From Lewinellaceae bacterium (GTDB taxonomy: Bacteria; Bacteroidota; Bacteroidia; Chitinophagales; Saprospiraceae), in assembly GCA_016711435.1 (NCBI GenBank), contig JADJSY010000083.1, forward strand, positions 62,001-126,000: a stretch of 64,000 nucleotides of DNA, given 5' to 3'. The notes under the pieces are model-generated. The model worked only from the letters and a program-made list of their open reading frames with translations, did not search any database and was not told where the DNA came from. The first letter of the stretch is position 1; every line of letters starts with the position of its first letter. This document shows positions 54,801 to 63,920 of this stretch, piece by piece. The translations under genes and the position numbers were made by a program.

Positions 54801-57800
54801 ACCAGCGTATAAGTCCCGGCGTTAAAGAGGGTAGCGCTCAAAATGGGAGGCGGGTATTGCAAGGTGCTCTCAAGTCCCGGCCCAATCCAATAATAGGTCA
54901 TTCCAGTACCCTGGGAGGGTGTACCCAGCACAATCGGCTGCCCCTCACAGATATTAATCACTTCCTGATCCAATTGCGCTATGGGACGGATAGCCACAAT
55001 GACAGTTAACACCTCGGAATTCAGGGAAGTGCAACCGTCTGCCAGTACTTTTACAAAAAACTGGTAGGTACCCGCATCTGCCTCCGATAAGGTGAAATTA
55101 GGTTGTCCTGTGGCACCCAGTAAAATAGCGTTGCCCGGGATTCCGAGAAACCATTGATACGTAACATTGCTGCCGCCATAAGTCGGCGTATTCAGATGTA
55201 TATCATCACCGCCGCAAAGATTGATATTCACCAACTGGAGTACCGGTTGTGTGGGCAGGTTGACCAGATCGACGGTTACAACACCGGTAGCGGTGCAACC
55301 AGTCAGGCCCGTAATTTTTACGGTGTAAGGCCCTTCAAAAGACAATTGCGCATTCGAGCGGATGGGATTTTGAACCGCTGAAGCAAAATTAGGCCCTGTC
55401 CACATATAGGTGAAAGTATTGGGCGGCGCCGCAGGCGGATTGGCAAACAATTGCAGGTTGCCTCCTTCACAAACAGGCGTGTAGGTCGGGTTTAAGGTAA
55501 CTGTTTCTACCCGGACGAGGGTCGTGCAGGCAGCAGAGTTGCCGGAACTGTCTGTTACAGTAAGGGTTACATTGAAGTTATTCCCGGCATTGGCACAAGT
55601 GAAGACACTTTGCGAAAGCTGGAAATTCAGTGTGCCCGGACAATTATCCGTACTTCCATTGTCAATTTCGGAAGGTATCAGGGTATAACCGGAACCAACT
55701 GCCCCGGAGGGATTGACAAAAATGGTGGTTGACTCGCAAATAGCCACCGGTTTGATCGTATCCAGCACATTTATCTGAAATGTTGCCATGCCCTCGAGGC
55801 CGTATATGTCATCCGTCAGGTAGTTCACCGAATAAGTATCCGGTGAAAGAATCAGCGTAGTTTCATTGCCGTTCAGGCCGCCGCTCTGTATCAGTTGATC
55901 GGCACTGTTCCTGATTTCATAGGTTACGACCGCAAAACTATATTCCAGAATGGCCTGCACGCGGCTGATCCCATCTGTCTGATCGGCCTGCAAGGGACCG
56001 CAAGGTTCTATAAACTCGAAGAAGGTGCCCGCCTCGTCATTTGCCGCTAATTTGATCGCGGTACTTCCATTTGCTGCCCATGTATTGATCTGGGCTGCGG
56101 AAACAGGGATGATCGTCTCATGAAATTCATTACAATTACCAGGTGTTGTGCCGTTGGTAGTATTACCTAAATTAACATTATTTTCATCAAAAACTTTGAA
56201 AAACTCACCGTTTTCGTCATTGTCGCCTTTGTGGCGGATTTTAAGAACCCCTCCGCTGACGGCATTGGGAATCAATCCTGCAATGTTCAGGGTAATCATT
56301 CCCGGAATCAACCCTGCATTCGGATCATTGACAAACTGTAGCGGCAGAATAGCCGAAGCCTGCGTAAGGCTGCCCGAAACATCACAGTTGTCTGTAATAA
56401 CCGGGAATGGCAAATTTACCAGCGCTTCGCACTCATTGGCAATTACATACGCCGTCTGTGTAGAGGGCGCAGTAATGACAGGCAACTCCTGATCGCTTAC
56501 CGTAACAGTGCTGGAAGCAGTCGATTCATTGCCTGCACAATCTGTTGCCGTATAAACAATGGTATGTACACCTGGCGGCAGGAAGATTGGGTTTGCCGGA
56601 GGAAAAGGCATCTCCGGATTACCATCCAGCTGGAAAGACAGGATTACCGGAACCTGTGGCTCCGCAAACTGGTAATCGAGCTGCGCTCTTGACCGGCCGC
56701 CCATACAAACTGCATTGGCGGCATTGGCGCCTGTACCGTTTGGCGCCAGCCGCAGCGTCAGGATGCCATCGGCCAGCCAGTTATTCAACAATGTTTCCGA
56801 AATACTCACATCGGTAAATCCGGAGCCGCACTGGCCAGGTGTAACAGGGTTGGTAATGCCGAGTACAACATTATTTTCTCCCAGAATGGTAAAACTTTCA
56901 GAAGATTGTTCAGAGTCCGCACTGTCTAAAAAAATCCGCAAAGCGGCATTCCCGGTTACCGGAACAACAGGCGGCACATTTGGAGCAATCCATTGAAAAA
57001 CGACGGTATCGACCGGGGAGGTATTGTTTGGGCCGCCGGATGTATTGACCAATAACGAAGTGTCTCTCAGGGTAATACTGACCGGGAGAGAGGTGCAAAT
57101 GTCAAATACCGAAACTGGTGGCGGAACAATGAAATCGGCGCCGCATTCCCCCGGATCATTCGCTAACGTAAGCGCATCAGGCGGAATCAGATTGGGCGGC
57201 GTATTATCCTGAATAAGAATATTTTGGGTGTATCTGTTGGTATTCCCGCAATTGTCGGTAGCCGTCCATTCGCGTCGAATAATATAGTTGGTCCAATGGT
57301 CGCAGTTATTTAAGTCGGGATTTCGCAACTCCGATTCAACAAGCGCCACATCCACGGAGTCGTCGCAATTGTCGCTTGCATTAAAAGTGGCCGGATCGGG
57401 GGGGGCAGGAATGGCATCGCAGGAGACGGTAACATTGGGTGGAATGTTGGTCAGCACCGGACGCACCGTATCGAAAATGGCAATGTTCTGGGAAAAGGTG
57501 CTGGTATTGCCACATACATCACTGGCAACCCAGGTAATAGTCAGTGTGTAAGCATCTGCACACACACCGGGCGTATTGACCACACCCACGGTATCCGGCG
57601 TTGCGGTTACGCCGCTACATGCATCCGTTGCTACCGGGATGGGCAATACCGGCGCCACGTCACAAACGCCTGTAGTATCCAGAAAACCCGCAAAAACAGG
57701 CCCCAGGTTATCTATGATGGACAGAACCTGTGTGGCAGTACGCGTATTCCCGCACTCGTCCGTGGCCGTAAAAATCCGGGTAATCTGGTAGCTATAATGC

Positions 57801-59755
57801 CCGCAGGTTTGCGGATCGGGATTTTGCCCTGAAATCGTCTGTGTTGTGATACTCGTCACCGGGCTGCAATTATCCGTCGCATTGATATTTATACCCTGCA
57901 CCGGTACGGCAGGCAGGGCAAAGGTGTCGCAGCGGAAGGTTTTATCAGCCGGGATAAGGCTGAAGACCGGCGCAATGGTGTCGCGCACCAGCACGGTCTG
58001 AACAGCTGTCCCCACATTGCCACAATCATCGGTAGCCGACCAGGTCACGGTCATGGTATAGGAGCCATCGCACAGGGAATCGGACTGAACAATGGTATGA
58101 CTGATGACCATGCTGGTGTCGCAGTTGTCCGATACAAACTGGGTGGGCAGACTTGGGACAGGATTGGGGCATGCAAGCATGACGGTATCGGGATAACCTG
58201 TGATGACAGGAATTGTATTGTCCTGGATTTGAAAGCGCAAGGTTTTTGAACCCAGGTTGCCACAGCCATCGAAGGCACGGAAGGTGACATCCACCCACCA
58301 ATTGCAATTGTGGGCTTGCACCTGCGGGTAAGGGCCGTTGTTGAAGAAACCATTCCCCGATTGTCCGGTAGAAGTCAGGTAGGAAAAATTGACCCATGAC
58401 GTGGTAGAACATTCGTCGGTGATAGTGGCATTTCCATGTGCATTGATCCAGGTTTGCAGCGCCACGTTGTCGTTGGCAGTGGATCCGCATTGCTCTGTGG
58501 TATTTACCCCGCTAATGACTGGCGGCAGCGTATCAATCGCAGCAAAAGTCGCCTGACCGGCAAAGGTTTCATTTCCACAGGCGTCTTCCACAAAAAGGTC
58601 GATGGTGACGGAAGCGCGAACTTTGTTATAAGATTGCCCCCCAATGATTTGCGTTCCGCATCCATTGGCGTAGGATGCTAAAAATGCGGCGACGACCTGT
58701 GCCGAATCTACCTCGGTATTATTGATTTCGAGACGATAACTGACTCCAGAACAGGAATCAATGATCTGTGAATAAGCATAGGTATCTATCCATTCGCTGA
58801 GTTTGTCCAGCTGGCTGCTGTCCGGAGTGCAATAGGCTACCGTGTCCTGCGGCGCTACCACTATAACAGGGCCTTCCGTATCGGAGGTCGTAAATGTAGC
58901 GCTGCGAAAGGCAACGAGCAAACAATTGTCCTTTGCTGTAAAAGTAACGGTCACCGGAACCGGACAAGCGGGCGGATAATTAGCGGGAGCATTATTGGTC
59001 AGGGAACGAATACCCGAAGCGTCCGTCGCCTGGAAGGCAAGTGTTTGTGCAGCCAGCCAGCTCAGGTAAGCGCCGGGCAGCGCTTCGCAGGGAGCAGAAC
59101 CGTTCTCGGGGAAGGGAGGCATAATGGTTGGGGCCAGATTATCCTCCACAATCGTAATCGTTTGTGTAAAAACAGCGCTGTTGCCCGATTGGTCGGTGAC
59201 TACCCAGGTTCGGGTCACCATACCGGCAAGGCAGGTGTCGGGCCGGGCGGTTTCAGACAAAACCTGTGTGAGATTAGCAGGGAGTGAACAATTATCCGTT
59301 GCGGGTAGGGGCGCCTGTGGAGGCAGCGATACAATCGAACCTACCGTCAGAGTGTTGTCTATATTGGTAAGATCAAACACGGGTGAGGTTGTATCTACCA
59401 CGTTTCCAACCACATAATTAAAAGTGTACGTGTGTCCCTGATCGTCTTCTACATGCCATTTTACTGTAAAACTCTGCCCTAATGACCACACAGTATTCAG
59501 CGTAAAGCCTGAGGCGGCTTCATCAAACATGGAAACGGTAATATTGGCGCCCGAAGTGGACGTTACCACAGGGGGAGTGAGATTACCCTGGAGGGTTACC
59601 GTACAATTGGCGCCCACCGGAATGGGTACCACGGTTAATGGAGGCACATTAAAAAAACTACTCTGGGCTACCAGAAGTTGAGCGGGAAGAAGGCATAAAC
59701 AAATACCACAGATATAAGGTATTGCCCGCAAAGTTTTGCGTAACCGGTTTGCCAT
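51854..59755 (-). CDS. Giant T9SS type-B surface adhesin-like protein (SprB-like)
   Basis: This 2633-residue protein starts with a signal peptide ending LLPAQLLVAQ (start at 59755; the longer frame begins with TTG). Residues up to about 1260 carry HYR-like and related repeats with recurring TDNCS/DTIAPV cores, interrupted near 870-1230 by two copies of a longer beta module (QWIAPNVPPVVP and SLTQASAILPLQFVND). From about 1370 to 2420 it has Ig-like repeats with the motif VCEGxxLxL and YxWTGPxxF, including a mid-region of about ten. A VLGNDMVPNQ module (about 2440-2520) precedes the CHU_C/type-B C-terminal sorting domain (ITPNGDDLNDAFIVP to GTYFYVVEF). Such proteins are exported by the T9SS and act in adhesion or gliding. 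The whole frame is intact, unusual here. Confidence 0.92.
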   Translation of the reverse strand: MANRLRKTLRAIPYICGICLCLLPAQLLVAQSSFFNVPPLTVVPIPVGANCTVTLQGNLTPPVVTSTSGANITVSMFDEAASGFTLNTVWSLGQSFTVKWHVEDDQGHTYTFNYVVGNVVDTTSPVFDLTNIDNTLTVGSIVSLPPQAPLPATDNCSLPANLTQVLSETARPDTCLAGMVTRTWVVTDQSGNSAVFTQTITIVEDNLAPTIMPPFPENGSAPCEALPGAYLSWLAAQTLAFQATDASGIRSLTNNAPANYPPACPVPVTVTFTAKDNCLLVAFRSATFTTSDTEGPVIVVAPQDTVAYCTPDSSQLDKLSEWIDTYAYSQIIDSCSGVSYRLEINNTEVDSAQVVAAFLASYANGCGTQIIGGQSYNKVRASVTIDLFVEDACGNETFAGQATFAAIDTLPPVISGVNTTEQCGSTANDNVALQTWINAHGNATITDECSTTSWVNFSYLTSTGQSGNGFFNNGPYPQVQAHNCNWWVDVTFRAFDGCGNLGSKTLRFQIQDNTIPVITGYPDTVMLACPNPVPSLPTQFVSDNCDTSMVISHTIVQSDSLCDGSYTMTVTWSATDDCGNVGTAVQTVLVRDTIAPVFSLIPADKTFRCDTFALPAVPVQGININATDNCSPVTSITTQTISGQNPDPQTCGHYSYQITRIFTATDECGNTRTATQVLSIIDNLGPVFAGFLDTTGVCDVAPVLPIPVATDACSGVTATPDTVGVVNTPGVCADAYTLTITWVASDVCGNTSTFSQNIAIFDTVRPVLTNIPPNVTVSCDAIPAPPDPATFNASDNCDDSVDVALVESELRNPDLNNCDHWTNYIIRREWTATDNCGNTNRYTQNILIQDNTPPNLIPPDALTLANDPGECGADFIVPPPVSVFDICTSLPVSITLRDTSLLVNTSGGPNNTSPVDTVVFQWIAPNVPPVVPVTGNAALRIFLDSADSEQSSESFTILGENNVVLGITNPVTPGQCGSGFTDVSISETLLNNWLADGILTLRLAPNGTGANAANAVCMGGRSRAQLDYQFAEPQVPVILSFQLDGNPEMPFPPANPIFLPPGVHTIVYTATDCAGNESTASSTVTVSDQELPVITAPSTQTAYVIANECEALVNLPFPVITDNCDVSGSLTQASAILPLQFVNDPNAGLIPGMITLNIAGLIPNAVSGGVLKIRHKGDNDENGEFFKVFDENNVNLGNTTNGTTPGNCNEFHETIIPVSAAQINTWAANGSTAIKLAANDEAGTFFEFIEPCGPLQADQTDGISRVQAILEYSFAVVTYEIRNSADQLIQSGGLNGNETTLILSPDTYSVNYLTDDIYGLEGMATFQINVLDTIKPVAICESTTIFVNPSGAVGSGYTLIPSEIDNGSTDNCPGTLNFQLSQSVFTCANAGNNFNVTLTVTDSSGNSAACTTLVRVETVTLNPTYTPVCEGGNLQLFANPPAAPPNTFTYMWTGPNFASAVQNPIRSNAQLSFEGPYTVKITGLTGCTATGVVTVDLVNLPTQPVLQLVNINLCGGDDIHLNTPTYGGSNVTYQWFLGIPGNAILLGATGQPNFTLSEADAGTYQFFVKVLADGCTSLNSEVLTVIVAIRPIAQLDQEVINICEGQPIVLGTPSQGTGMTYYWIGPGLESTLQYPPPILSATLFNAGTYTLVVTQNGCASKPANVQVIVRPKPPKPQLSGSNQVCEGATVILLANTPTAAQYIWGGPGSNIINTTTNSLTLPGIMVPDSGAWKVRVVQQGCLSDWSDSIVIRIQQYPDVTAGSNSPLCAGSGLNLAATANISNLSWFWTGPNNFINYQQFVTLQPPVSGLYKVVGKTSFGCSDSAFVNVNVIQAPVIDSIWNVSPICSDGSTDAILSANVSSPNGPLMYQWTGPGGPISVNPTLVIPDVSTVNNGPYTLLVTDAFGCPSIPKTTTVNVGPPLVIPLLSQQAAVCVGTPVTISVTNAGQYNPSAKFIWIRPSGDTLTMQSFLNFPNSQVAQSGVYSVFVNDGICKSDTSAPVSISINAIPAAPVLSANTPVCEGDVLELNSNTIPGASYTWTGPSGFSAAIQNPTRQPVTMSFAGNYSSILTVNGCVSPASVIAVEVTPRPKKPVIIPPVPSSICLEQPGAFLTLTISSTSATPGSQYVWINQTNDTIAGPLSSLSTTFTNLGTLFTPGTHTFRAIAWRNGCDSEISTPVTVSFDTIPNNTAFAGLDGPVCVAQPIILGASAPTAGSTGQWSQLAPLPVTIVSPGNPNSTVTGAIAGNTYQFIWSLSSGGCMNYSRDTVTLQAQAFELPFAGPDIFTCTVKDIRLAATQGQMVSGVWSQLPSQANLGISITEPLNPQTPIAGTALTPGNIYYFYWTLGNPGCGSVTDTVAVHIFSQKPNAGPDQFICNNQDCTLLDASNLQAFEFGFWTSLNSQITFTTPSSDQTTICGLQPGSNTMIWATNNGFCGDNSRDTVVVNFELFPTANADAVEVLFGASATVNVLGNDMVPNQFSVEITVPPVHGRIVDTTGVGTYVYQPNSNFSGSDQMEYEVCNLRCPDACSYTTVVFNVTGPGECFLPNIITPNGDDLNDAFIVPETCLVGEGGVVVELTIFNQWGDQVFHAVPYLNDWEGTYNGNPLPPGTYFYVVEFSTNDEPKKGFMIIQQ

Positions 59756-59839
59756 ACGGACGAGTTCATTTACCGGATCGATCTGGGAACACCAATCCAA
59801 GTGTCAAAGGGATATTTTCGGTTGATCGGATTAAAGTAA

Positions 59840-60022
59840 CTATTCTTCAAACTTCTTATCTGGTACGTTCTTATTCAAAAAGGCATTAATGTCATCGATA
59901 TTGAAATCCCGTTCAATCTGACCGAGCGTATTTACCCTGATCTCGATGTTTTTTAATGCCTTATCCTGCTTTTCAGACTTTCCGGTTGGAGACGATCGGG
60001 TTGTTTTTTTCTGTTTGGGCAT
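59840..60022 (-). CDS. Small conserved basic/acidic protein of unknown function
   Basis: A 60-residue protein with a basic N-terminal half (MPKQKKTTRSSPTGKSEKQDK) and a folded-looking C-terminal half (IEIRVNTLGQIERDFNIDDINAFLNKNV). It has no signal peptide or membrane helix. It lies 28 bases after the gltX stop, on the same strand, and 85 bases before the giant gene. The clean start and codon pattern support a real gene. I do not recognise a family. Confidence 0.65.
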   Translation of the reverse strand: MPKQKKTTRSSPTGKSEKQDKALKNIEIRVNTLGQIERDFNIDDINAFLNKNVPDKKFEE

Positions 60023-60050
60023 GGGTCGATCAATTGTTTTCAGAAGTGTA

Positions 60051-61552
60051 TTAACCTAATTCGGAAAGTGCCTGCAAACGCCGTACCGTCTCATTGCGCC
60101 CCAAAGCCACAGCCATATCAAACACGGCAGGCCCTTTCATGGTGCCGGCCAGCGCTATGCGGAGGAGGGGCAGGATGTCGCCCGGTTTCACCGCTTTTTC
60201 ATGTATAAAATGTTTGACGGCTTCTTCCAGCGCAGGGCCGTTAAAAGGTTCAAAAGTAGCCACCATTCCCGTTAATTCATTAAAAATTTCTGCGATGGGT
60301 GGGGTCCATTTCTTCTGAAACGTTTCTTTGTCGTATTCCCGTACCGCTTCGAATAAATAATACCCAGTCTCGACGAAATCCGGTAGAAAGGTCACCCGTT
60401 CCTTCATCAAGGCTGCCACTTGCTCCAGGTATTCATCCGTTACTTCATATCCCCTGGCTTTTGCCAGCGGTCGGATATAAGAGGCCAACAGTTCGTTATT
60501 GGCTGCCTGAATATATTTCTGGTTGAACCATTTTGCTTTTTCGTAATCGAACCGCGCGCCACTTTTGCTGATCTGATCTATCGAAAACGCCTGTATCAGG
60601 TCTTGCAAAGAAAATATTTCCTGCTCGCCACCCGGGTGCCAGCCCAGTAACGCGAGAAAGTTGATTGCCGCTTCAGGCAAAAAACCGGTATCGCGAAAGC
60701 CGCTAAAACTTTCCTCGGGTGTAGCGCCTTCCCATTCCAACGGGAATACAGGCATGCCGAACTTCGCGCCGTCGCGTTTGCTTAGTTTACCATTGCCGAC
60801 CGGTTTTAAAATAAGCGGCAAATGCGAAAAAACAGGCATCGTATCTGTCCAGCCGAAACCCTCATACAATAACACATGGTGCGCCGTACTGGGAAGCCAT
60901 TCTTCCCCCGAATGACGTGCGTAATCTCCATCCGGTGGTCGTCCACAATATTGGCTAAGTGATACGTAGGCATCCCGTCCGCTTTCAACAGCACTTTGTC
61001 ATCTAATTCGCCGCTTTGAAAAACCACTTCGCCCCGAATCAGGTCGTGGACGTGAATGGAGCGTCCGGGTTCCACTTTCAAACGTATGACAAAAGGCATT
61101 CCCGCCTTCAGGCGGCTTTCCACTTCCGTCTCCGAAAGGGTCAGACTGTTGGATAAACCGCTGCGGGTCAGTTGATTGTAGGTAAAATTTTCTTCCGCCT
61201 GTTTGCGGAGCGCCAATTCTTCGGGGGTATCGAAAGCATAGTAGGCATGTCCGCGTTGAACCAGTTCGCGGGCATAATGATGATATATTTCCTTGCGGTC
61301 GCTTTGACGATACGGGCCTTTGTCGCCGCCAAAGCCTACGCCTTCGTCGGGCAGCAGGCCCACCCATTTCAAAGTCTCAATAATATATTCCTCCGCGCCC
61401 GGCACATAACGGGTTCGGTCGGTATCTTCAATTCGAAGGATAAAGGCGCCCCCTTGCTGTTTGGCAAAGAGATAATTGTACAATGCAGTACGTACACCGC
61501 CAATATGCAGTGCGCCAGTTGGAGAAGGAGCAAATCTTACGCGAACAGACAT
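60051..61552 (-). CDS. gltX: Glutamyl-tRNA synthetase, one frameshift
   Basis: Merged, about 500 residues, normal length. It charges tRNA-Glu in the cytoplasm. The class I motifs are present: RFAPSPTGALHIGG (HIGH site, residues 6-19) and GKLSKRDGAKFG (KMSKS site). The middle contains ILRIEDTDRTR and DKVLLKADGMPTYHLANIVDDHRMEITHVIRG, the catalytic core. The frame breaks at the C5 run 60905-60909; one more G (minus strand) joins THVIRG to EEWLPSTAPHHVLLYEGF. Because this enzyme is essential, the break must almost certainly be an error. The start at 61552 gives the usual MSVRVRFAPSPTG terminus. Confidence 0.94.
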
Positions 61553-61581
61553 ATATATTAAACTATAAAAAATCTGAACCA

Positions 61582-61589
61582 CAAAGATA
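61582..61589 (-). promoter_or_regulatory. Candidate -7 element for gltX
   Basis: TATCTTTG on the minus strand matches TAnnTTTG and lies 29 bases before the gltX ATG. The same octamer serves as candidate -7 at 48497-48504. Confidence 0.45.
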
Positions 61590-61757
61590 TTGCTACATTA
61601 CCTTGTAATCCGGATTCGTCGTCATGGGAGAAAAAAATGCGCGGCGACCGAAATGACAGCCGTCGCGCTTTGAATATACTTGCAGCAAAAGTAACAGTTT
61701 TCTTCTTTTGCGGAACCATCATGTCGTTAATTGGCAAAACCTTTACACCATCACCTT

Positions 61758-62381
61758 ATGTATATAGTCAAAACACCCGCTTTTGTTCAACGCCTTTTTC
61801 CTGATTATACCTGGCAAATACCTACAGCGGAGCGGGTGTTGTACCTGACTTTCGACGACGGCCCTATTCCGGTTGTAACGCCCTGGGTGTTGGATACCCT
61901 GCGTCCCTTCGATGCCAAAGCCACTTTTTTTTGTGTGGGTGAAAATGTGCAGCGGCATCCCGATATTTTCCAACAAATAATAAAAGAAGGACATACGGTT
62001 GGCAATCATACCCTCCAACACCTGAATGGCTGGAAAACGGATACGGATACATACCTCCAAAACGTACAACTATGCGCCAACCTGGTTCCCGGTAATTTAT
62101 TTCGCCCGCCTTATGGCCGCCTGCGCACTACCCAGGCTACTGCCTTAAAAAAAAATTACCAGATCGTTCTGTGGGACGTCTTGAGCGGCGATTTTGACCG
62201 GGGCATTTCACCACAAAAATGTTTCAACAATATCAGGCGGCACGCCCGGCCGGGTTCAATTGTCGTACTGCACGACAGCCTGAAAGCAGAACGCCATCTT
62301 CGATACGCCCTGCCGGCGTTGCTTGATTTCTATGCCGGGAAAGGATGGCGGTTTGAGCGTGTTTTGGTGTTTAGTGTTTAG
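61758..62381 (+). CDS. Polysaccharide deacetylase (NodB family)
   Basis: A 207-residue protein with the NodB catalytic motifs: T31-F-D-D-G-P (D33/D34), H84 and H88 in GNHTLQH, and R116-P-P-Y-G. These form the metal site that removes N-acetyl groups from chitin-like, peptidoglycan or exopolysaccharide GlcNAc units. There is no clear signal peptide, so it may act in the cytoplasm or be exported by another route. The ATG at 61758 is preferred over the upstream TTG at 61731. The last residues (VLVFSV and stop) come from the GTGTTTTGG repeat, so the native C-terminus may differ slightly. Confidence 0.9.
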   Translation: MYIVKTPAFVQRLFPDYTWQIPTAERVLYLTFDDGPIPVVTPWVLDTLRPFDAKATFFCVGENVQRHPDIFQQIIKEGHTVGNHTLQHLNGWKTDTDTYLQNVQLCANLVPGNLFRPPYGRLRTTQATALKKNYQIVLWDVLSGDFDRGISPQKCFNNIRRHARPGSIVVLHDSLKAERHLRYALPALLDFYAGKGWRFERVLVFSV

Positions 62382-62595
62382 GGCGCGTTGCCTTTGGCAG
62401 TAGTGGGTAGTTTGGCCAAATGGTGACTATATTTGGGGCGGCGGGGTGTGGGGTTTCGGGGGGGGGGGGGTTTCTCGACTTTTAAGTTTAGTAAACGTAT
62501 CCTCGGCTAACCATGCACAAAACCTAACGGCGCAAACTATAACTAAGGCCAAAAGTTACCACCCCTAAACACTAAACACCATACCCTAAACACCA
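62346..62595. repeat. Degenerate GTGTTTAG repeat with G13 run and a palindrome arm
   Basis: GGTGTTTAGTGTTTAGGG on the left and CCCTAAACACTAAACACC on the right (to 62580) pair over 18 bp. Between them lie a G13 run (62458-62470), a G/T-rich stretch, and AAGTTTAGTAAACGTATCCT (62484-62503), one arm of the palindrome at 47144-47204. The gap fills the convergent space before the E2 stop. Confidence 0.75.
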
Positions 62596-63920
62596 TCAAA
62601 CAGCTCTATTAGCGTCAAACTGCTCCAGATAATCGGCCACCCGGCGCAGGAAAGAGCCGCCCAGGCTACCATCCACAACGCGGTGATCGTAGGAAAGAGA
62701 CAGGAACATCATCTGCCGGATCGCGATAACGTCGCCGTATTGCGTTTCGAGCACCGCCGGTTTTTTGCGGATCGCTCCGGCAGCCAAAATAGCCACCTGC
62801 GGTTGATTGATGATCGGCGTACCCATCACATTGCCGAACGTACCTACATTGGTGAGGGTAAAAGTACCACCCTGAATATCTTCCGGTTTGAGCTGGTTTT
62901 GCCGCGCCCGGGCGGCCAGGTCATTTACCTGTTTAGTCAAACCGGCCAGGTTCAGCAGATCGGCATTTTTAATCACCGGGACGATCAGGTTGCCCGAGGG
63001 CAATGCGGCAGCCATCCCAATGTTGATGTCTTTTTAACGATGATGCGGGTGCCGTCCACAGAAATATTAATCATCGGGAAATCGCGGATCGCCCGGGCGA
63101 TGGCTTCTATAAATATAGGTGTAAACGTGATGTTTTCGCCGTACTGTTTTTTAAACGGTTCTTTCACCCGGTTGCGCCAGTTGACCATGTCGGTTACATC
63201 CACCTCTACAAATGAAGTGACGTGCGGACTGGTCTGTTTACTCATCACCATGTGGTCGGCAATGAGTTTGCGCATCCGGTCCATTTCTACAATCTCGACA
63301 TTGCCGCTTACGCTGACCGCCGGTGCCGTTTTCGCTATAGCAGGCGGCGTTGCAACTACGGCAGGCGCTACCGGTGCGGTAGCCGTTTGGCCGCTACCCT
63401 GGCGATGGGCGACATAAGCCAGCATATCTTTTTTTGTAACGCGCCCATCCTGGCCGGAGCCGGGAATGGCTTCGAGTTCTGCCTGGCTGATGCGTTCTTC
63501 TTTGGCAATGGTGCGTACCAGCGGCGAATAAAACCTGCCTGAAGCGCCGATAGCAAGTGGTTGCTGCACCATCGCTGATTCTGACGCTGGGACGTATGGC
63601 ACTGCCGCCGCTTCGCTGTGGCCATTCGACGGGGTCGGCTGGCTTATAGCGGGCGATGCGGCAGGCTGGGCGTTGGCAGCATCGGTTTCAATGATTGCAA
63701 TCACCTTGTTGATGGGCACGACATCATCTTCCTGAAAAAGAATTTCCACCAGTACGCCGGCTACCGGAGACGGCACTTCGCTGTCCACTTTGTCCGTGGC
63801 AATATCAAGCACTGCTTCATCGAGGTCGATGCGCTCACCGGTTTTTTTGCGCCATTTCAAGATGGTGGCTTCCATGATACTTTCGCCCATTTTGGGCATT
63901 ACGAGTTCGACACGAGCCAT
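62596..63920 (-). CDS. 2-oxoacid dehydrogenase dihydrolipoamide acyltransferase (E2), one frameshift
   Basis: Merged, about 441 residues. The N-terminal lipoyl domain carries the lipoylated Lys44 in ATDKVDSEV. An Ala/Pro-rich linker, an E1/E3-binding domain (SPLVRTIAKEERISQAELEAIPGSGQDGRVTKKDM, about 140-180) and the catalytic acyltransferase domain with LSYDHRVVDG follow. The core is shared by pyruvate, branched-chain and 2-oxoglutarate dehydrogenases, so the exact substrate is open. The lipoyl lysine would be modified by LipA at 33.8 kb. The frame breaks at the T5 run 63031-63035; one extra A (minus strand) joins IIVKK to DINIGMAAALP. The start at 63920 (MARVELVMPKMGES) is family-like. Confidence 0.92.
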
